Part shown: in pieces, positions 1 to 7,927 of the stretch
How positions within the stretch are numbered: position 1 is the stretch's first letter
Layout: each line of letters starts with the position of its first letter
Assembly (NCBI RefSeq): GCF_017833035.1
Contig: NZ_JAFIBM010000001.1
Coordinates: 310,001 to 374,000 of the forward strand
DNA: 64,000 bases
Reading direction: 5' to 3'
Origin: Frigoribacterium sp. PvP032
Lineage (GTDB): Bacteria; Actinomycetota; Actinomycetes; Actinomycetales; Microbacteriaceae
Made by a program: the position numbers and the translations under genes
The notes under the pieces: model-generated
What the model was told of the DNA's origin: nothing
Seen by the model: the letters and a program-made list of their open reading frames with translations, nothing else
The model's database searches: none

Positions 1-1
1 G

Positions 2-1096
2 GTCGACGTCTTCGGGGAGAAGCGCGCCCCGTTCGCCCTCGGCCTCGCCTCGCTGATCATGGGCTTCCCGATCTTCTTCGACGCCGGCCTGATCGTCATG
101 CTGCCGATCGTCTTCGCCGTGGCCCGCCGCATGGGCGGCAAGTCGCTGCTGCTCTACGGGATCAGCTCCGCCGCGGCCTTCTCGGTCATGCACGTGTTCC
201 TGCCGCCGCACCCCGGCCCGGTCTCGGCGACCGAGCTGCTCGGCGCCGACCTCGGCATCGTGCTCGTCGCCGGCCTCGTCATCGTGTTCCCCGTCTGGTA
301 CGTCTCGGGCTACCTGTGGGCGAAGTACGTCAACAAGCGGATCCCGCTGCCCGTGCTGTCGCTGTTCGGCACCCCTGAGGACGACGTCCAGGCCGTCAAC
401 CCGCCCAAGGCCGGCACGGTCATGGCCGTCCTCGCCGTCCCGCTCGTCCTCATCCTCCTGAACACCGGGCTCAGCTCGCTCAGCTCGGTGGGCGTCGTCG
501 ACGGCGACGCCGGCTGGGTCCAGGCGTTCGTCCTGGTCGGCACGAGCGGCATCGCCCTGCTCATCTCGGTGCTCGTCGCGGCCGTCGTCCTGGGTCGTGC
601 CCGAGGCGTCGCCGGCAGCGCGCTCGAGAAGGTGCTCGAGAGCGCCCTCGGCCCCATCTGCTCCGTCGTGCTCATCACCGGCGCCGGCGGCATGTTCGGC
701 GGCGTCCTCCGCGCCTCGGGCATCGGCGACGCGCTCGCCGACGTGCTGGGCGACCTCGGCCTGCCCGTCATCGTCGCCGCGTGGATCATCGCCGCGATCC
801 TGCGCCTCGCCCAGGGGTCGGCGACCGTCGCCCTCGTGACCGCCGCGGGCCTCGTCGCCCCGGCCGTCGCGCTGGCCGACCTCAACGCCGTCCAGCTCGC
901 CGCCGTCGTGCTCGCCACGGCCGCGGGCTCGGTCTTCGCCGGCCACGTCAACGACTCGGGCTTCTGGCTCGTCGGCCGGCTGATGGGCATGGACGTCAAG
1001 ACCACCCTGCGCGTGTGGACCGTGCAGCAGGGCGTCGAGTCCGTGCTCGGCTTCGCCGCGGCGCTGCTCGTCTTCACCGTCGGCTCGCTGGTCTGA
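2..1096 (+). CDS. gntP: GntP-family gluconate permease, 5' end cut by window
   Basis: Gluconate:H+ symporter type membrane protein. The frame is open to the left edge of the window, so only the last 364 codons are present and the true start lies outside; the first ATG visible (59) is internal. The stretch FGEKRAPFALGLASLIMGF followed by PIFFDAGLIVMLPI is a hallmark of the GntP family, and several hydrophobic helices follow to the C-terminus. It precedes gluconate and idonate dehydrogenase genes on the same strand, which supports uptake of gluconate or a related sugar acid. Substrate is inferred from family and context. Confidence 0.9.
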   Translation, partial: VDVFGEKRAPFALGLASLIMGFPIFFDAGLIVMLPIVFAVARRMGGKSLLLYGISSAAAFSVMHVFLPPHPGPVSATELLGADLGIVLVAGLVIVFPVWYVSGYLWAKYVNKRIPLPVLSLFGTPEDDVQAVNPPKAGTVMAVLAVPLVLILLNTGLSSLSSVGVVDGDAGWVQAFVLVGTSGIALLISVLVAAVVLGRARGVAGSALEKVLESALGPICSVVLITGAGGMFGGVLRASGIGDALADVLGDLGLPVIVAAWIIAAILRLAQGSATVALVTAAGLVAPAVALADLNAVQLAAVVLATAAGSVFAGHVNDSGFWLVGRLMGMDVKTTLRVWTVQQGVESVLGFAAALLVFTVGSLV

Positions 1097-1098
1097 CC

Positions 1099-1152
1099 GA
1101 CCGACCGGGCGGTCCCGACCGACCGGGCCGTCCCGACCGCCCGGGCGGTCCC
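1099..1152. repeat. Three tandem 18-bp units after gntP
   Basis: Three consecutive 18-bp units of the form GACCGACCGGGCGGTCCC with one or two substitutions each lie directly after the gntP stop codon and before the ribosome binding site of the next gene. Each unit contains a short GGGCGGTCCC/GACC-type inverted pairing. A second short tandem array (17-bp period) sits in the following gap at about 1993-2035. Role unknown; probably slippage-generated. Confidence 0.8.
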
Positions 1153-1205
1153 GACCCGACCGACCACGCCGACCGTCCGGGCCCCCGGAACCACCAAGGA
1201 GAACC

Positions 1206-1976
1206 ATGACCTCGTCCCTGTTCGACCTCACCGGCCGACTCGCCCTCGTGACCGGCTCCTCCAGGGGCCTCGGTCGTTCGTTCGCCCTGGCGCTGGCGGA
1301 GGCGGGGGCCCAGGTGATCGTGCACGGCCGAGACGCCGGGGCGCTGCGGGAGACCCAGGACGCCCTCGAGGCGGCCACGGGGACGCGGCCCGCGACGACG
1401 GTCTTCGACGTCACCGACGCCGCGTCGGTCGAGGGGGCCGTCGGCGACCTCGTGGCCGAGCACGGCGTGCCCGACGTCCTCGTGAACAACGCCGGCGTGC
1501 AGAAGCGGGCGCCGTTCACCGAGTTCCCGGTCGAGGACTGGGATGCCGTCGTCGCGACCAACCTGTCGAGCGTGTTCTACGTCTCGCGGTTCGTGGCGCC
1601 CGGCATGGTCGAGCGGGGCTCGGGCAAGATCGTCAACGTCGCGAGCGTCCAGTCGATGCTGGCACGCGAGACCATCGCGCCGTACTCGGCGAGCAAGGGC
1701 GGGGTCGCCCAGCTCAGCCGGGGCATGGCGGCCGACGTGGCCAGGCACGGGGTCCAGGTGAACACCCTGTCGCCCGGCTACTTCGCGACCGAGATGAACA
1801 CCGCCCTGTGGCAGGACGAGACCTTCGACGCCTGGCTGCGGCAGCGCACCCCCGCGCGCCGCTGGGGACGTGTCGAAGAGCTCACGGGCACGCTCATCTA
1901 CCTCGCGTCGAGCGCGAGCGACTTCGTCTCGGGGCAGAACATCTTCGTCGACGGCGGCATGACGAGCGTCGTCTGA
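1206..1976 (+). CDS. idnO: SDR-family gluconate 5-dehydrogenase
   Basis: Cytoplasmic short-chain dehydrogenase, 256 aa, most like gluconate 5-dehydrogenase (5-ketogluconate to gluconate). It has the N-terminal nucleotide-binding motif TGSSRGLGRS, the NNAG motif, a catalytic Ser in NVASVQS and the YSASK catalytic Tyr/Lys pair. The segment RTPARRWG and the end FVDGGMTSVV are typical of this subfamily. A strong AAGGAG Shine-Dalgarno lies just before the ATG. It sits between gntP and an idonate-type dehydrogenase, the expected order for an idonate/ketogluconate operon. Confidence 0.85.
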   Translation: MTSSLFDLTGRLALVTGSSRGLGRSFALALAEAGAQVIVHGRDAGALRETQDALEAATGTRPATTVFDVTDAASVEGAVGDLVAEHGVPDVLVNNAGVQKRAPFTEFPVEDWDAVVATNLSSVFYVSRFVAPGMVERGSGKIVNVASVQSMLARETIAPYSASKGGVAQLSRGMAADVARHGVQVNTLSPGYFATEMNTALWQDETFDAWLRQRTPARRWGRVEELTGTLIYLASSASDFVSGQNIFVDGGMTSVV

Positions 1977-2048
1977 CGCACGCGGTCCCGACTCGCACGC
2001 AGACCCGACCCGCACGCAGACCCGACCCGCACACTGAGGAGAACGACC

Positions 2049-3068
2049 GTGAAGACCATCCAGATCGACTCCGCGACCGTCCTGACGGAGCGCGAGGTCC
2101 CCACGCCGGAGCCTGCCGAGGGCGAGGTCCGGATCCGCGTCGACTTCGTCGGCATCTGCGGCTCCGACCTGCACTACTACTTCGAGGGCGCGAACGGGGC
2201 CTTCGTCGTCGAGGAGCCCCTCGCGCCCGGCCACGAGCTGTCGGGACGCGTCGACCTCGACCCGAGCGGCGAGTGGGCGCCCGGCACGCCCGTCACGGTG
2301 CACCCTGCCCGGTTCGGCACGCCGACCGAGGGCACGGAGGACGCTCCGCACCTGTGGCCGGGCGGCTCGTACCTGGGCAGCGCCTCGACGCACCCGCACA
2401 CGCAGGGCGCCCTCAGCGAGTACCTGGTGGTCGACGCGGGCATGCTGCGGGCGCTGCCCGCCACGCTGCCGCTCGAGCGTGCCGCGCTGGCCGAGCCGCT
2501 CGCCGTCGCGCTGCACGCCGTCAGCCGGGTCGGCGACGTCGCGGGCGCCAGGGTGCTCGTCTCCGGGGCCGGGCCGATCGGCCTGCTCGCCGCCGCCGCG
2601 GCCCGTGCCCGCGGCGCGGCGCACGTGACCGTCGTCGACGTCCTGGCAGAGCCCCTGGCCAGGGCGCTCGCCGTGGGCGCCGACGAGGTCCTCCGCCTCG
2701 GGGAGGACGCCGTCCCCGCCGACTCGTTCGACGTCGTGCTCGAGTGCTCGGGCGCCGCACCGGCCGTCAGCGCCGCCTTCGTCGCCGCCCGTCGCCTCGG
2801 CGTCGTCGCGCAGGTGGGGATGGTCCCCGACGTCGCCCGTCCGGTCAACCTCGCGCCCGCGATCTCGAAGGAGCTCACCGTGCTCGGCGTCTTCCGGTTC
2901 CGCGACGAGATCGACGAGGCCGTGCGGATGCTCGACGCCGACCCGTCGCTCGGCACGGTCGTCACGCACGTCGTCGACAGCGACGACGCCGCACGGGCGT
3001 TCGAGGTCGCCAGGGACTCGTCGGTCAGCGGCAAGGTCCTCGTCGCGGCCTGGCCCGACCGGCCGTAG
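2049..3068 (+). CDS. idnD: L-idonate 5-dehydrogenase-like zinc MDR protein
   Basis: Medium-chain dehydrogenase of 339 aa, probable L-idonate to 5-ketogluconate oxidation. Starts at GTG with GAGGAG upstream. The catalytic zinc ligands are visible in GICGSDLHYY (Cys37) and PGHE (His62, Glu63), and the Rossmann motif SGAGPIGLLAA follows near residue 170. The lobe that carries four structural-zinc cysteines in the E. coli enzyme is replaced here by a Cys-free loop (about residues 84-115), a variant I recall in actinobacterial homologues. Together with gntP and idnO it would convert idonate to gluconate. Exact substrate is inferred. Confidence 0.8.
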   Translation: MKTIQIDSATVLTEREVPTPEPAEGEVRIRVDFVGICGSDLHYYFEGANGAFVVEEPLAPGHELSGRVDLDPSGEWAPGTPVTVHPARFGTPTEGTEDAPHLWPGGSYLGSASTHPHTQGALSEYLVVDAGMLRALPATLPLERAALAEPLAVALHAVSRVGDVAGARVLVSGAGPIGLLAAAAARARGAAHVTVVDVLAEPLARALAVGADEVLRLGEDAVPADSFDVVLECSGAAPAVSAAFVAARRLGVVAQVGMVPDVARPVNLAPAISKELTVLGVFRFRDEIDEAVRMLDADPSLGTVVTHVVDSDDAARAFEVARDSSVSGKVLVAAWPDRP

Positions 3069-3138
3069 GAGGCGCGAGCCGGCCCCGGGGGACCGGCCCG
3101 GTGCGCCTCCGCCCGCCCGGCAGGGGGAGGATGGGGGC

Positions 3139-4119
3139 ATGCGCGCCGTCACCGTCCCCGTTCCCGGAGGGCCCTCCGCCCTCGTCGTCAGCGAAGTCCC
3201 CGAGCCCGTCGCCGGCCCGCACGAGGTCGTGATCGACGTCGCCGCCGCGGGCGTCAACCGTGCCGACGTGTCGCAGCGCGAGGGGCACTACCCGTCGCCG
3301 GCGGGCGCGCCCGCCTGGCCGGGTCTCGAGGTGAGCGGCACGGTCGTGGGCGTGGGCAGCGAGGTGACGACCGCCTCCCTGGGGGACTACGTCCTGGCGC
3401 TGCTGTCCGGCGGCGGCTACGCCGACCGCGTGGCCGTCGACGAGGGCCTGCTGCTGCCCTACGCGAAGGGGCTCGACCTGGTCGAGGCGGCCGGGCTGCC
3501 CGAGGCGCTCGCGACCGTGTGGTCGAACGTCTTCATGTCCGCGCAGCTGCAGCCGGGCGAGACCCTGCTGGTGCACGGCGGGTCGAGCGGTGTCGGGTCG
3601 ATCGCGATCCAGCTCGCCGTCGCGCGCGGCGCCACGGTCTACGCGACCGCCGGCTCGGCCGAGAAGACGGCGTTCTGCGAGCAGCTCGGCGCCGCCCGCG
3701 GCATCGACTACAAGCAGGAGGACTTCGTCGAGGTCGTCCGGGAGCTGACCGACGGGCGCGGCGTCGACGTCGTGCTCGATCTCGTCGGCGGCGACTACCT
3801 GGCCCGCGACGTCGACGCCGTCGCTCCGGGCGGCCGCGTCATGGTGATCGCGACGCAGGGCGGCACGTCCGCGACGATCGACGTGGGGCGCCTGATGGCC
3901 AAGCGCGCCCGCATCTGGGGCACGACCCTGCGCGCCCGCCCCCTCGAGGAGCGCCGCGCGATCATGGCCGAGGTGCGCGAGCACGTCTGGCCGCTCGTCG
4001 CCGCGGGCACGGTGCGCCCCGTGCTCGACAGCGTCTACCCACTCGAGTTCGCGGCGACGGCCCACAAGCGGATGGAGTCGGGGCAGCACCTCGGCAAGAT
4101 CGTGCTCGCGGTGCGCTGA
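3139..4119 (+). CDS. NAD(P)H-quinone oxidoreductase, PIG3/QOR type
   Basis: 326-aa zinc-free MDR protein. The NADPH-binding motif HGGSSGVGSIAIQLA and the C-terminal KRMESGQHLGKIVL are characteristic of the TP53I3/PIG3 branch of quinone oxidoreductases, which reduce quinones with NADPH. A -10-like GAGGAT ends 6 nt before the ATG, suggesting a separate leaderless transcript rather than membership of the preceding idn operon. Followed by a strong bidirectional hairpin. Physiological substrate unknown. Confidence 0.85.
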   Translation: MRAVTVPVPGGPSALVVSEVPEPVAGPHEVVIDVAAAGVNRADVSQREGHYPSPAGAPAWPGLEVSGTVVGVGSEVTTASLGDYVLALLSGGGYADRVAVDEGLLLPYAKGLDLVEAAGLPEALATVWSNVFMSAQLQPGETLLVHGGSSGVGSIAIQLAVARGATVYATAGSAEKTAFCEQLGAARGIDYKQEDFVEVVRELTDGRGVDVVLDLVGGDYLARDVDAVAPGGRVMVIATQGGTSATIDVGRLMAKRARIWGTTLRARPLEERRAIMAEVREHVWPLVAAGTVRPVLDSVYPLEFAATAHKRMESGQHLGKIVLAVR

Positions 4120-4145
4120 GGTCGCGTGCCCCTGCCGACACTCGC

Positions 4146-4183
4146 AGGAGGTGCGGTGCAGGGGATCCCGCACCGCACCTCCT
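4146..4183. terminator. Bidirectional hairpin between convergent genes
   Basis: Perfect 14-bp arms AGGAGGTGCGGTGC / GCACCGCACCTCCT around a 10-nt loop containing GGGATCCC. It lies between the convergent quinone oxidoreductase and Asp23 genes and has no T tract. Likely a shared factor-independent terminator. Confidence 0.75.
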
Positions 4184-4209
4184 CGGGTCGGCCTGTGCCG
4201 CTGCCGTCG

Positions 4210-4635
4210 TCAGCTCTCGTCGTCGTCGCCGGGGATGTGCACGTCGGTGACGGACACGTTGACCTCGGCCACGTCCATGCCGACGAGCTGCTCGATGGCC
4301 GCCGCGACGGACTCGCGGACCTGGTCGGCGACCTGGCTGATGGCGACGGGGTACTCGACGACGATGGTGACGTCGGCCGCGACCTGGGTCTCGCCGACCT
4401 CGACGCGGACGCCCTGGCCGAGGTCGGTGCTGCCGACGACGTCGCGGAGGGCGCCGAACGCACGGGCCGCTCCGCCGCCGAGGGCGTGCACGCCGGGCAC
4501 CTCACGCGCGGCGATGCCCACGACCTTGGCGACGACGGCGTCGGCGACGACCGTGCGGCCGGGGGTGGCGCCCTCGGTCGGGAGGCCGTTCGAGGTCGTG
4601 ACGGCGGCGGGGGAGGTCTGCGTGTTGTCGGCCAT
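4210..4635 (-). CDS. Asp23/Gls24 family protein
   Basis: 141-aa cytoplasmic/membrane-associated Asp23 (alkaline shock protein 23) domain protein. Family features visible are the region VEYPVAISQVADQVRESVAAAIEQ followed by VNVSVTDVHI near the C-terminus, preceded by an Ala/Thr-rich N-terminus. Start chosen at the ATG at 4635 because GGAG lies 6 nt upstream; an in-frame ATG at 4683 would place that site inside the gene. It is divergent from an ECF sigma factor followed by two further Asp23-like genes, so all may belong to one envelope-stress module. Asp23 proteins tether to membranes through AmaP-type partners; none is seen here. Confidence 0.85.
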   Translation of the reverse strand: MADNTQTSPAAVTTSNGLPTEGATPGRTVVADAVVAKVVGIAAREVPGVHALGGGAARAFGALRDVVGSTDLGQGVRVEVGETQVAADVTIVVEYPVAISQVADQVRESVAAAIEQLVGMDVAEVNVSVTDVHIPGDDDES

Positions 4636-4763
4636 GATGGCTCCGTTCTGCGTGAGGCTGGTGTAGTCATGGATGAGACGCACTCCGCGACCCGATCGTC
4701 ACGGAATCCGTCGAAATCGTCCCACCCACGCCCCCACGGGGGCCGCCGCGCAGAGGAGGCAGC

Positions 4764-5321
4764 ATGCCGATCGACCTCTCGGACGCTGCCGACGGCACGC
4801 TCGCGTCCCGCGCCGCGGAGGGCGACGAACGGGCTTTCGAGGTGCTGCTGCGGCGGCACCTCGGCCTGATGACCGCCTACGCGACGCGGCTGACCTCGTC
4901 CAGGGCCGACGCCTCCGACGCGGTGCAGGAGGCGTCGATCACCATCTGGCGCGAGCTGCCGGGCCTGCAGACCCCCGACGCCGTGCGCGGCTGGATGATG
5001 ACGATCGTGTCGCGCAAGGCGTTCGACCTGATCCGTTGGCGGCGCCCCGCCGCCGACGTCGACGAGCTTGAGGTGCCGTCGACCGACGGTGCCCACGACG
5101 ACCCCGAGCGCCGGGCGCAGTCGTCCGACGCGATGGTCGCGCTCCGCCAGGCGCTCGACCGGCTGCCTGCGGCACAGCGGCGCGTCTGGACCATGCGCGA
5201 GGTCGGCGGCGAGTCGTACGCTGACATCGCGGAGACGACAGGCTCGTCCGTGACCGCCGTGAGGGGCCAGCTCGCCCGTGCCCGCGAGTCCCTGACCCGA
5301 GAGATGGAGGCCTGGCGATGA
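4764..5321 (+). CDS. ECF-type RNA polymerase sigma factor
   Basis: 185 aa. Region 2 is recognisable in FEVLLRRHLGLMTAYATRL...DASDAVQEASITIWREL and region 4 (helix-turn-helix) in RVWTMREVGGESYADIAETTGSSVTAVRGQL. Good Shine-Dalgarno GAGGAGG before the ATG. The stop overlaps the start of the next gene (ATGA), so sigma factor and downstream Asp23-like protein are translationally coupled. That is the usual position of an anti-sigma factor gene, but the partner here is an Asp23-domain protein. Target regulon not evident. Confidence 0.92.
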   Translation: MPIDLSDAADGTLASRAAEGDERAFEVLLRRHLGLMTAYATRLTSSRADASDAVQEASITIWRELPGLQTPDAVRGWMMTIVSRKAFDLIRWRRPAADVDELEVPSTDGAHDDPERRAQSSDAMVALRQALDRLPAAQRRVWTMREVGGESYADIAETTGSSVTAVRGQLARARESLTREMEAWR

Positions 5322-6010
5322 GCGACCCGACGCACTTCTCGCCTGCCGTGCAGCCGAGCGACAGCCCCGCCGAGAGCTCGGACACGAGCTCGGTCTCGGA
5401 CGCTGGGTCGGTCTCGGACGCTGGCTCGGACACGGCCGTTGGGTCGGACACGGCCTCGGTCTCGACGGAGCGGCTCGCCGACTACCTCGACTCCGGCCGT
5501 CAGCCGTACGACCCGCTGATCGAGGACGACCCTGCCTGTCTCGCGCAGCTCCTCGCGCTCGAGCGGCTGCGGTCGCTGTCGTCCGAGCTGGTGGAGAGCG
5601 ACGTCGAGACGGCTCCGGCGCCCGACCCGTCGTGGATCGCGAACGTCATGGACCGCGTGCGCCTGGAGTCGCGCACCGGCCGTGACATCCCGCTCGCCTC
5701 GCCCGACCCGCGCAGCACGGTGCACATCACCGAGGGCGCCGTGCGCTCCCTCGTCCGCGAGGCAGGCGACTCGGTGCCCGGCGCGGTCGTGGTCTCGTGC
5801 GGGCTGGCCGGCGACGTGGGCATAACGGACGCGCCGATCCGCGTCGACGTGGCGGTGAGCGTCGTCTACGGCGCCGACGTGCGACAGGTCGCCGACCTCG
5901 TCCGTGAGGCCGTGGCACGGGCGCTCGCCCGCCAGACCGAGATCGTCGTCGAGGCGCTCGACGTGACCGTGCGCGACGTGCACCTCGGTGCCCGAGAGGC
6001 AGGACTGTGA
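5318..6010 (+). CDS. Asp23-domain protein with acidic/Ser-rich N-terminus, coupled to sigma factor
   Basis: 230 aa. About 50 residues of Ser/Asp/Glu-rich sequence encoded by repetitive TCGGACGCTGG-type codons, then a middle segment with WIANVMDRVRLESR, then an Asp23-like domain (residues about 130-225: VHITEGAVRSLVREAG...VRQVADLVREAVARAL...VEALDVTVRDVHLG). Overlaps the sigma gene by ATGA and the following gene by its stop. I see no transmembrane helix and no zinc-binding anti-sigma HxxxCxxC motif. It may modulate the sigma factor; this is inference from position. Confidence 0.8.
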   Translation: MSDPTHFSPAVQPSDSPAESSDTSSVSDAGSVSDAGSDTAVGSDTASVSTERLADYLDSGRQPYDPLIEDDPACLAQLLALERLRSLSSELVESDVETAPAPDPSWIANVMDRVRLESRTGRDIPLASPDPRSTVHITEGAVRSLVREAGDSVPGAVVVSCGLAGDVGITDAPIRVDVAVSVVYGADVRQVADLVREAVARALARQTEIVVEALDVTVRDVHLGAREAGL

Positions 6011-6483
6011 TGGACGAGGCGACGGTGGACGGCGACGGGGCGGTCGAGGAGGCGATGGCCACGTCCGAGCGGCAGGCACGCCTGGGCGACCTCGCGCTCG
6101 AGCTCGGGGCGCTCGCCGCCGGGACGCAGGGCGTGGCTCGCGTCCAGGCCCGGCCCGGGGCGGTCGAGGTCGCCCGCCAGGCTCTCGACGGGCTCGCGGG
6201 CGCGGTCGCCAGCGTGACCGCTCGTGTCGGTGCCCGGTCGGGTGCCGGGGCCGATGCCGGCCACGATGCGGCACAGCCCGCGGGCCGGCCGCAGCCCCTG
6301 GTGACGCTGGTCGTCACCGACGACGAGACCCGGGTGGTGCTCGACCTCGCCGTGGACGAGGCCGCCTCGGGACCGGCGGTGGCCCGCGACGTCGCCGCGC
6401 GCCTCCTCGTGCACCTCGCGGAGCAGGACGAGCAGCTGCCCGCGCCGACGGTCGACGTGCGGATCGTGGGCGTCGCCTCCTAG
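6010..6483 (+). CDS. Third Asp23-like/hypothetical protein of the sigma operon
   Basis: 157 aa. Ala/Val/Asp-rich, with a C-terminal half (PLVTLVVTDDETRVVLDLAVDE...VDVRIVGV) that resembles a shortened Asp23 fold. ATG at 6010 overlaps the preceding stop (TGATG); a GTG at 6007 is also possible. AGGCAGGA lies upstream. Clearly the third gene of the operon. Function unknown; probably interacts with the other Asp23 proteins. Confidence 0.7.
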   Translation: MDEATVDGDGAVEEAMATSERQARLGDLALELGALAAGTQGVARVQARPGAVEVARQALDGLAGAVASVTARVGARSGAGADAGHDAAQPAGRPQPLVTLVVTDDETRVVLDLAVDEAASGPAVARDVAARLLVHLAEQDEQLPAPTVDVRIVGVAS

Positions 6484-6505
6484 CCTGCCACCGCGTCGCC
6501 GGGCC

Positions 6506-7411
6506 TCAGCGCGTCATGCGGTCGAGCGAGAACGCCGCCGAGGCGAACGGGCCGCCCTGCGGACCGGCCGTGCTGCTGGCCTCCGTCGGCGCGACCCCGG
6601 CAGCGGCGGGCTCGGGCAGCGGGCCGACGGCCGCCACGGACGCGTCGTCCTGCGGCCGGAACCCCACGGCCTCGCCCGCCGCGAGGTCCCACCACCCGTC
6701 GGCGTTGGCCGACACCGCGTAGAACACGGCGACGTGCACGTCGGTCGTCATGGCGGCGACGAAGGCGCGCACCGCGTCCGGACGGCTGAGCCAGGTGTGC
6801 AGGTGCCGGGTGTCCTCCGGCGACTCGCCGTAGCTGCCGATGCGGAGCGCGATCGTGCTCAGGCCGAACTTGTCGGAGTACAGGCGGCAGAGCGCCTCGC
6901 CGGCGACCTTCGAGACGCCGTAGAAGCCGTCAGGGCGCGGCGTCATGCCGACGTCGACGGTCGTGTCGGTGTCGTATGAGCCGGTGAGCCGGTTGCTGCT
7001 CGCGAACACCACGCGGCCGACGCTCGCCCGGCGTGCCGCCTCGAGCACGTGGTACGTGCCCACGACGTTGACCGTCGCCAGGTCGTGGAAGTCGGCCTCG
7101 TCGCTGAGCCCGCCGAGGTGCACGACCCCGTCGCAGCCCGCGAAGAGCTCGGTCAGCGCCTCGAGGTCGGCGACGTCGACGACCTCGCGGCGCTCGGGGG
7201 CGGCTGCGACGGCGGCGTCGGTCGCGGGCCCCTCGTCGCTCGCGTCGGTCGTGGCGACCGGCGGCACCTCGACGACGTCGGTCGAGACGAGCTCGACCCC
7301 GAGCTCGTGCAGCGCGGAGCGGAGGTGCACCCCGATGCGGCCCGCGGCCCCGGTCACGGCCCAACGGGCTCCTCGGAGGCGGGTGGAGTCGGGTTCGGCG
7401 TGGTCGCTCAT
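6506..7411 (-). CDS. Uronate dehydrogenase-like NAD(P)-binding protein
   Basis: 301-aa extended SDR/epimerase family protein. Motifs: TGAAGRIG (nucleotide binding), FASSNRLTGSYD with catalytic Ser, YGVSK catalytic Tyr/Lys, and LRIGSYGESPEDTRHLHTWLS, the last resembling uronate dehydrogenases that oxidise galacturonate/glucuronate. The ATG at 7411 is 7 nt after a TACGGT -10 box, indicating a leaderless message. A long C-terminal extension (about residues 245-301) is Ala/Pro-rich. Stands alone; uronate oxidation is a homology-based guess. Confidence 0.75.
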   Translation of the reverse strand: MSDHAEPDSTRLRGARWAVTGAAGRIGVHLRSALHELGVELVSTDVVEVPPVATTDASDEGPATDAAVAAAPERREVVDVADLEALTELFAGCDGVVHLGGLSDEADFHDLATVNVVGTYHVLEAARRASVGRVVFASSNRLTGSYDTDTTVDVGMTPRPDGFYGVSKVAGEALCRLYSDKFGLSTIALRIGSYGESPEDTRHLHTWLSRPDAVRAFVAAMTTDVHVAVFYAVSANADGWWDLAAGEAVGFRPQDDASVAAVGPLPEPAAAGVAPTEASSTAGPQGGPFASAAFSLDRMTR

Positions 7412-7450
7412 GCCCACCACCGTACGGCCGACTCGACCCCGGGCAGCAGT

Positions 7451-7482
7451 CGAGCCCGGCACCTGTGCAGGTGCCGGGCTCG
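7451..7482. terminator. Hairpin downstream of csbD-like gene
   Basis: 15-bp perfect arms CGAGCCCGGCACCTG / CAGGTGCCGGGCTCG with a 2-nt spacer, 3' of the csbD-like gene on the minus strand and just upstream of the uronate-dehydrogenase-like gene. Typical GC-rich actinobacterial terminator without a T run. Confidence 0.75.
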
Positions 7483-7520
7483 GACCGGGTGGGCGCACGA
7501 CGTGTCGGCGCCCGGGTGGA

Positions 7521-7694
7521 TCAGTGCTGGTCGCCGTCCTTGGCGCGCTCGGTCGCGAGGCGGTCCTCGCTCATGGCCTTGTCCTTCTGGCCCTGAGCCG
7601 TGAGCTCGGCGTCGTCGGTCTTCTTGCCGACGGCCTCCTCCACGTGTCCGGCTGCCTTCTGCACTGCGTCCTTGGCCTTGTCTCCGATGGACAT
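7521..7694 (-). CDS. CsbD family stress-response protein
   Basis: 57-aa CsbD-like protein (MSIGDKAKDAVQKAAGHVEE...). These small, hydrophilic proteins are induced in general stress in many bacteria; the molecular role is unknown. Start fixed by a very strong AGGAGGAGG 8 nt upstream. Flanked downstream by a hairpin terminator and upstream by a family-A palindrome belonging to the 3' end of the next gene. Confidence 0.9.
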   Translation of the reverse strand: MSIGDKAKDAVQKAAGHVEEAVGKKTDDAELTAQGQKDKAMSEDRLATERAKDGDQH

Positions 7695-7831
7695 GCGGTT
7701 CCTCCTCCTGCTGAGTCCCGGGATGTCCCGGCTGTGTCGTGGACGGTAGGCCCGCCCGACCGCGGTCGTCCGCCGCCAGGGATGTTCCCAGGAGGCGGTC
7801 GGCCAGCGTCCAGCGCCGCCTCCGTCCGCAT

Positions 7832-7899
7832 CCGCACCCGTCGAACCCGCGCACACCCTCGAGCGCGCGCGAGGGTGTGCGCGGGTCCGAGGGGTGCGG
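7832..7899. repeat. Family A palindromic element, copy 1 (68 bp)
   Basis: Arms CCGCACCC...GGGTGCGG enclose an inner inverted repeat ACCCGCGCACACCCTC / GAGGGTGTGCGCGGGT. Same length (68 bp) and layout as copies at 17734, 35939, 49896 and 60495. Lies 3' of the aldo/keto reductase gene. Confidence 0.9.
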
Positions 7900-7927
7900 C
7901 GGCCCCGACCACGCGGCGGGCGGCGGC

